64,000 bases of DNA. Source: Guillardia theta CCMP2712. Lineage: Eukaryota; Cryptophyceae; Pyrenomonadales; Geminigeraceae. Location: positions 611,061 through 675,060 of the forward strand of contig NW_005434667.1 of assembly GCF_000315625.1 (NCBI RefSeq), written 5' to 3'. This document shows positions 59,633 through 64,000 of this stretch, piece by piece. The notes below the pieces were generated by a model. That model was not told the origin of the DNA. It did no database searches and saw nothing but the letters and a program-made list of their open reading frames with translations. Both the position numbers and the translations under genes were made by a program. Positions within the stretch are counted from its first letter, which is position 1; each line of letters opens with the position of its first letter.

Positions 59633-61486
59633 GCAGGAGGAGAAGGAGGAGGAGGAGGAGGAGGAGGAGGAGGAGGAAATGGCAGTTATAGAGGATGAAG
59701 GAGGTCAATCGTGCAGACCAGACAGACTGCCGAGCCTGTTTGACGATCTCCGACAACCCGCCCATGTGATCATGATTGTACTCTTCCTGCATGAAGGACC
59801 ATCGGTCAGCGTCACAGGTCAGTGACCAATCTTGCTCGCTGCACGAGCATCACCATCTCGAATTCCTCGTAGGCAGCCATCAGCTGCTGCTCCAGCTCTG
59901 CCTCAGCAGTCATCCGTCCTCCCCTTCCCCTCCCGCCATGCGGTCCGATCATCACCCCTCAGCTTGTCAATCTGCCTGTCCACCTTCTGGTCGTCGTTGT
60001 GCGCGTTCTGCAGGGGGTCAGGGACCGGAGCAGGATGATGCTGAGCTGCCTGTGCGAGCTCGTGAGCTAGACGGAGCTCTTCCTCGAGGACCCGGACTTC
60101 AAACTTGTAGTGTTTCTAGGAGGATAGTTAACAACATACCATCTCCTCCTCCTCCTCCTCCTCCTCCTCCATCTGACCAGCTGGTCTTCCAGCTCTTCCT
60201 TGGCTTGCATGTCTCTCTGTATGTTGTTCATCTGCCTTGCATGTCAGGCCTCCTCCTCCTCCTTCTCCCCCCCCGCCCCCGCCCCCTCCTCCTCCATCAC
60301 GTCAGTCACGAGCTTCTCATTCTCCTGGATGCTCAGGCTGCCAGCCAAGGTCAGTCCCAGCAGGAAGCGGACAACGAGTCACTCACTTCCATCTCTGCAT
60401 CGTCTTCTGCAGCTCCTCCTCCCGCTCCGCCAGCTTCACCTCCACCACCGCCAGCTGACATCCACCATCACCGCAGCCTCTATGCCTCCTCGCCGTACCT
60501 GCGCGAACGCCGCGTCCCTCTCCGCGGTGAAGGCAACGACCCGATCATTGGCCTTGTTCAGCTCCTCCACCATCTTGAAGGCCGTCAGACACGCCATGGA
60601 GGATGCAGCTCGGGTTCAGCGCACCTGCTTCATGCCCTCGGACACCTCCTCATCCGCTCTGAGTACCCGCCAGGACGAGAACTTCCTCATCTTGTACACG
60701 AGCTGGAGCAACCCCGAGTCATCAACGGGAGCTGCGGGGGTCCGCCATGTACCTCGATCGAGCGGCTCAGCTTCTCTTTCATGTCGCTCCTCTCCTTGGA
60801 CAGCTGTACAACAGACGACACGCCTCAGGCCTCAGACTGAGATCGCCGACCGCTCTCGTACCTGCCACTCATGCAGGCTATTCCTCTTCAGGTTCCTCGA
60901 CTTGGTCCTCTCCTGCAAACACCTTCACTCTGAGCACCAGCGCTCGCTCGCTCACCATGTAGCTGGCAAGGGACTCAAGGAAGTCGTCGTGCTTGTTCTG
61001 GAGGGTGATGTAGAGCACGGAAAGCTCCTCGAACTTCGCCTCCAGCTCATTGTTGGCATGCAAGTGGTCAAGGGCATCATTGCGTGCGCAGGTTATCTTG
61101 TGGTTAGCGACTGAGAGCTGAGTCTTGAGAAGCTCGATCTCCTTCTTCATGTCATCATCTCGCTTCCGTAAATCCTCTGCCTCCTTCTTCAGCACGGCTT
61201 TCTCCGCCGTCTCTCGCTTCCACTGATCCTGGTAGTACTCCATCTCCATCCGGCTCTCAGAGAGCCGCTCCTCCAGCTCTGCGATGTTGCTTCGCAGCGC
61301 CTTGTTGGCCTCATCCTTGATCGCGATCACCTCGTTCATCGCTCTCAGCTGTCTGCTCGTCTGAACATCTTCCTCTGCCTTCTGTTTCAGAGCAAAGTCC
61401 AGCAAACCATGCAGTTGCTGCAGCTTGACGTCAGGCGTCTGGATGCGAGCAGGCTGAGACATGGGACGATCGTACTCCTGCGGCAT
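58175..61486 (-). CDS. Coiled-coil protein with C-terminal C2-like domain
   Basis: Starts at the ATG 61486 (MPQEYDRPMSQPARIQTPDV), stops at 58175. The first exon (about 60955-61486) is almost pure coiled coil. Many short coiled-coil exons follow, for example MVEELNKANDRVVAF (about 60530-60580), KLAEREEELQKTMQRW (about 60390-60440), LEEELRLAHELAQAAQ (about 60035-60100) and VQVSILEDENLLLKQ (about 59380-59440). The C-terminal part reads MVVQNISIPTRNVFVIARV and NSLEWHEDLPFAVNTSM, typical of C2 strands. This is the build of basal-body or centriole C2/coiled-coil proteins; the role is inference. Exon borders were not all settled. Confidence 0.65.
59596..59680. repeat. (GAT)n and (GAG)n tracts
   Basis: A run of GAT units followed by GAG units inside an intron of the coiled-coil/C2 gene; poly-C runs lie at about 59275-59290 in another intron. 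Confidence 0.9.
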
Positions 61487-61974
<488 letters not shown>

Positions 61975-62518
61975 TCATGTATCGAATATGTATGCACGGT
62001 GGTAAGAAAGCTCGAAGTTCATGCCGTCGTGTACTTCGTAGTCTGACAACGTGATCTTGTCGTTGTACACTTGCTTGCATTTCTGAAGAATCTGCAGCAC
62101 AAGAGTTCAGCATTGTGTGATGACACGACAACGAAGCAGACCAGCGACCGCGGGTCTCTCCCGATTTTCTCTCCGATCAAGACTTTCAGGTCTTGGATCG
62201 TGTCTGTCGGTTTAGCGTACACGCTCGTCTTCCGGCCAAACCGATCGTCCGCATGCACTTTGATCTTACCGGCCAGCCGATTGTCGTCGAGAAACTGTTC
62301 AGCAGTCAGACGGGAGCAGGAGAATGAGAGTCTCGTGCCTCTGCGTAATGCCAGGGCTTCTTGCTCGGCAGGACGACGGAGGGCTCACGGGAGAAACGCA
62401 TCTTCGTATACATACTACCATCGCGGCCTTGCTTCGTTTGCCTCCCATGGGAGAACCCCGTCTTGTTCTTGGGCGTACTCTTCTTCAGGCTCGAGTCGAA
62501 CCCGTACCTCTCCATCTC
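61975..62518 (-). CDS. UBL5/Hub1-like ubiquitin-fold protein with N-terminal extension
   Basis: The last two exons are firm: 62142-62294 and 61975-62091, phase 0. They read KIKVHADDRFGRKTSVYAKP, DTIQDLKVLIGEKIG, ILQKCKQVYNDKITLSDYEV and HDGMNFELSY. This matches UBL5/Hub1 (DRLGKKV, DTIGDLKKLI and DYEIHDGMNLELYY in the family). Hub1 binds spliceosome proteins without being conjugated. UBL5 normally starts at the ubiquitin fold and has 73 residues. Here an upstream exon from the ATG at 62518 (MERYGFDSSLKKSTPKNKTG) would add about 60 basic residues, and about ten residues follow the usual C-terminus. The splice joining the upstream exon is unresolved. Confidence 0.75.
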
Positions 62519-62755
62519 CTTGCTCGAGTAACTGACAGACTCACCCCACACTCCAGCAAGGAAGTCGCATGCTACCTGTCCTCTTTCTCCGACTCCCCGT
62601 CTGACACGGGCAATCGCTCGAAGCCTCTCTCCCTCGCCCCTCCAGACTCTTCTCCCCTCCGAGACTGGGGCAGCAGCTCGTTTGCGAACGGCATGAGCAA
62701 GGACCTGCATGCTGACGTCACCCCCCGTCTCTGAGTTGCTCTCAGCCCTTACACA

Positions 62756-64000
62756 AGGTCCGACTTATCGAGGGCGTTGGCGATGCTGACGTTGCGCAGC
62801 CGCAGTTGCGCCTTCAGCCACGGGACGCCTTGAGACTGGGAGGTCAACGATCAGCATCGGGCCCTCTCCGAGGCAAGCAGCAGTAACGACCAGCAGCCAT
62901 CCTTCAGCTTCCAGGGCAGAAGTGTTCTCCCCCTGCCTCCTTCCCTGCAGGATCGACTCCGCCAGGTTCGCAGCCCGAGCGCTGTACTGCATCCTGCAAG
63001 CTTGCAGCGTCACGAGTGGGGAAGGGGGAGGGCTCTTGCCGCCTACTTTGCATGGAAGCTCTGCTCCGGCTCGCGGCACCATGCATCCGCCTCAGACTTC
63101 ATCGCGTCGAGCTGCACAGCCTCCTCAGCCTCCCCTCAATGAGCCTCCTCCGACTCACCATGGACCTGTCCCTGGCTCGCTCCCCCTCCTGCTCCAGCTC
63201 TTGACGACCTTCAGCTCAGAAGGAGCAGCGGGCAAAAGAGTTGCGCGTTCACCTCGGGTGATGTTCTTCTTCCTGCACCAAGGCGGTCAGCGGCCGGAGG
63301 GAGCAGGGGAGGGCGGCAGGTACCACAAGGGGTCCCTCATAAATTTCTCGAGGTCCTCCCTTGTCTCTATCCCAGCGTATCTCAGCAGCAGAGGATCGAC
63401 CGAGTGCAGGAAGGACCGCGTCCTGTTCCGCGCCTGCTACACCCGTTGAGCTTGTGCGGAGCAGGGCAAAAAAGGAACGACCTGCTCCAGCGCCCCTCGG
63501 TATGCCTCCTTCAGCCCCCCTCCATCGCAGGCGGAGCTATTGCGCAGCGCTGGATGGGAGCCCGAGCTCGCAGCCACTCGATCGATCGAGTCTCGGAGGA
63601 ACACAGCAGAGTGTCCCTGCTCTCCTCTGTTGACCCCTGCCCTCGGCGCCTTGCTGTCCCGACGTCCCTCGTCGCTGGCCCGCATTCGCTTCCTCGCACC
63701 GGGTGCCTCATGCCTGCCATGGTCCCCTCCGCGCGGCAGGGAGGCCTCGCATTGAGCCTGCAGCAAGAGGAGGAGGAATAGAGCGGAGCCTCTTGCACAC
63801 ATGGCGGATCCTCGTCATCTCACACTCCACATGCTCAACCTTGCATCAGCTGCAAGAAGTCATCCGACCTGTCACCTGACGCTCTCTCCCTCGTCTCCTC
63901 GTCTCCTCTCCTCGTCTCCTCGTCTCCTCTCCTCGTCTCCTCTCCTCGTCTCCTCGTCTCCTCTCCTCCTCTCTCCTCTCCTCGTCTCCTCGTCTCCTCG
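62756..64000 (-). CDS. Partial gene, unknown, continues past right edge
   Basis: Coding pieces on the minus strand end at a stop near 62756: KAQLRLRNVSIANALDKSD (about 62760-62835), QYSARAANLAESILQGRRQ (about 62930-62990), DAMKSEADAWCREPEQSFH (about 63050-63105), and HSVDPLLLRYAGIETREDLE (about 63335-63410). The 5' end lies outside the window or in the repeat at its edge. All pieces are helical. No family recognised. Confidence 0.45.
63885..64000. repeat. CTCGTCTCCT minisatellite at right edge
   Basis: Variable copies of CTCGTCTCCTCGTCTCCTCT run into the window end. Its full length is unknown. Confidence 0.9.

Overview
This is a eukaryotic nuclear genome fragment, most likely from a unicellular alga with a red-derived secondary plastid; a cryptophyte such as Guillardia is my best guess. 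Genes are broken by GT-AG introns, many of them only 35-60 nt long. A thylakoid-lumen protein and a glutamyl-tRNA synthetase carry signal peptides followed by a transit peptide that begins with Phe (A|F cleavage), as in red secondary plastids. Several genes encode EF-hand, MORN, Sfi1-like, PDZ/coiled-coil and coiled-coil/C2 proteins typical of flagellates. The window is rich in simple repeats, and an assembly gap of 100 N lies at 42997-43096. There is no prokaryotic architecture: no operons, no CRISPR, and no tRNA or rRNA that I could recognise.

Layout. 1.2-2.2 kb (+) TMX-like thioredoxin-fold ER protein. 2.5-3.5 kb (-) small basic protein. 4.0-5.0 kb (+) unknown. 5.0-5.15 kb relic of the next gene. 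5.8-9.5 kb (-) family GT10 fucosyltransferase with 15 exons. 10.1-12.4 kb (+) EF-hand protein. 12.7-17.0 kb (-) PDZ/coiled-coil protein. 17.8-21.3 kb (-) PMCA-type calcium ATPase. 23.2-25.1 kb (+) MORN protein. 25.1-26.1 kb (-) thylakoid-lumen PsbQ/Psb31-like protein. 26.4-27.9 kb (-) unknown. 28.6-29.7 kb (-) Sfi1-like protein. 30.0-31.7 kb (+) unknown. 31.8-32.2 kb (-) small helical protein. 32.7-34.7 kb (+) intronless orphan with a SAM-like domain and Asp/Thr tail. 36.5-38.4 kb (+) EF-hand protein. 38.5-39.6 kb (-) Rieske (RFESD-like) protein. 39.8-42.5 kb (+) PUS10. 42.7-46.7 kb (-) plastid GluRS. 47.8-48.2 kb (-) secreted small protein. 48.9-51.0 kb (+) secreted Cys-rich protein with a probable GPI signal. 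52.9-53.6 kb (-) acetate transporter. 55.8-56.9 kb (+) orphan family member with relics at 51.4 and 55.2 kb. 57.3-58.2 kb (+) RluA-type pseudouridine synthase. 58.2-61.5 kb (-) coiled-coil/C2 protein. 62.0-62.5 kb (-) UBL5/Hub1-like protein. 62.7 kb to the right edge (-) a partial unknown gene.

Genes mostly sit in convergent pairs with very short 3' gaps (18 nt between the RluA gene and the coiled-coil/C2 gene, 54 nt between the MORN and lumen-protein genes) and divergent pairs with 150-560 nt between start codons. I assembled exon structures by hand for about a dozen genes and checked that every splice phase closes. Others are given as spans, with the recognised exons named.

The less ordinary content is: (i) intergenic islands of spaced GGGG/CCCC tracts that recur between genes; (ii) a 29-bp sequence repeated exactly 16 kb apart; (iii) the intronless 670-aa orphan; (iv) the orphan family with one intact copy and two relics within 6 kb; (v) the fucosyltransferase with a C-terminal extension and a decayed neighbouring copy of that extension; and (vi) unusually short introns.
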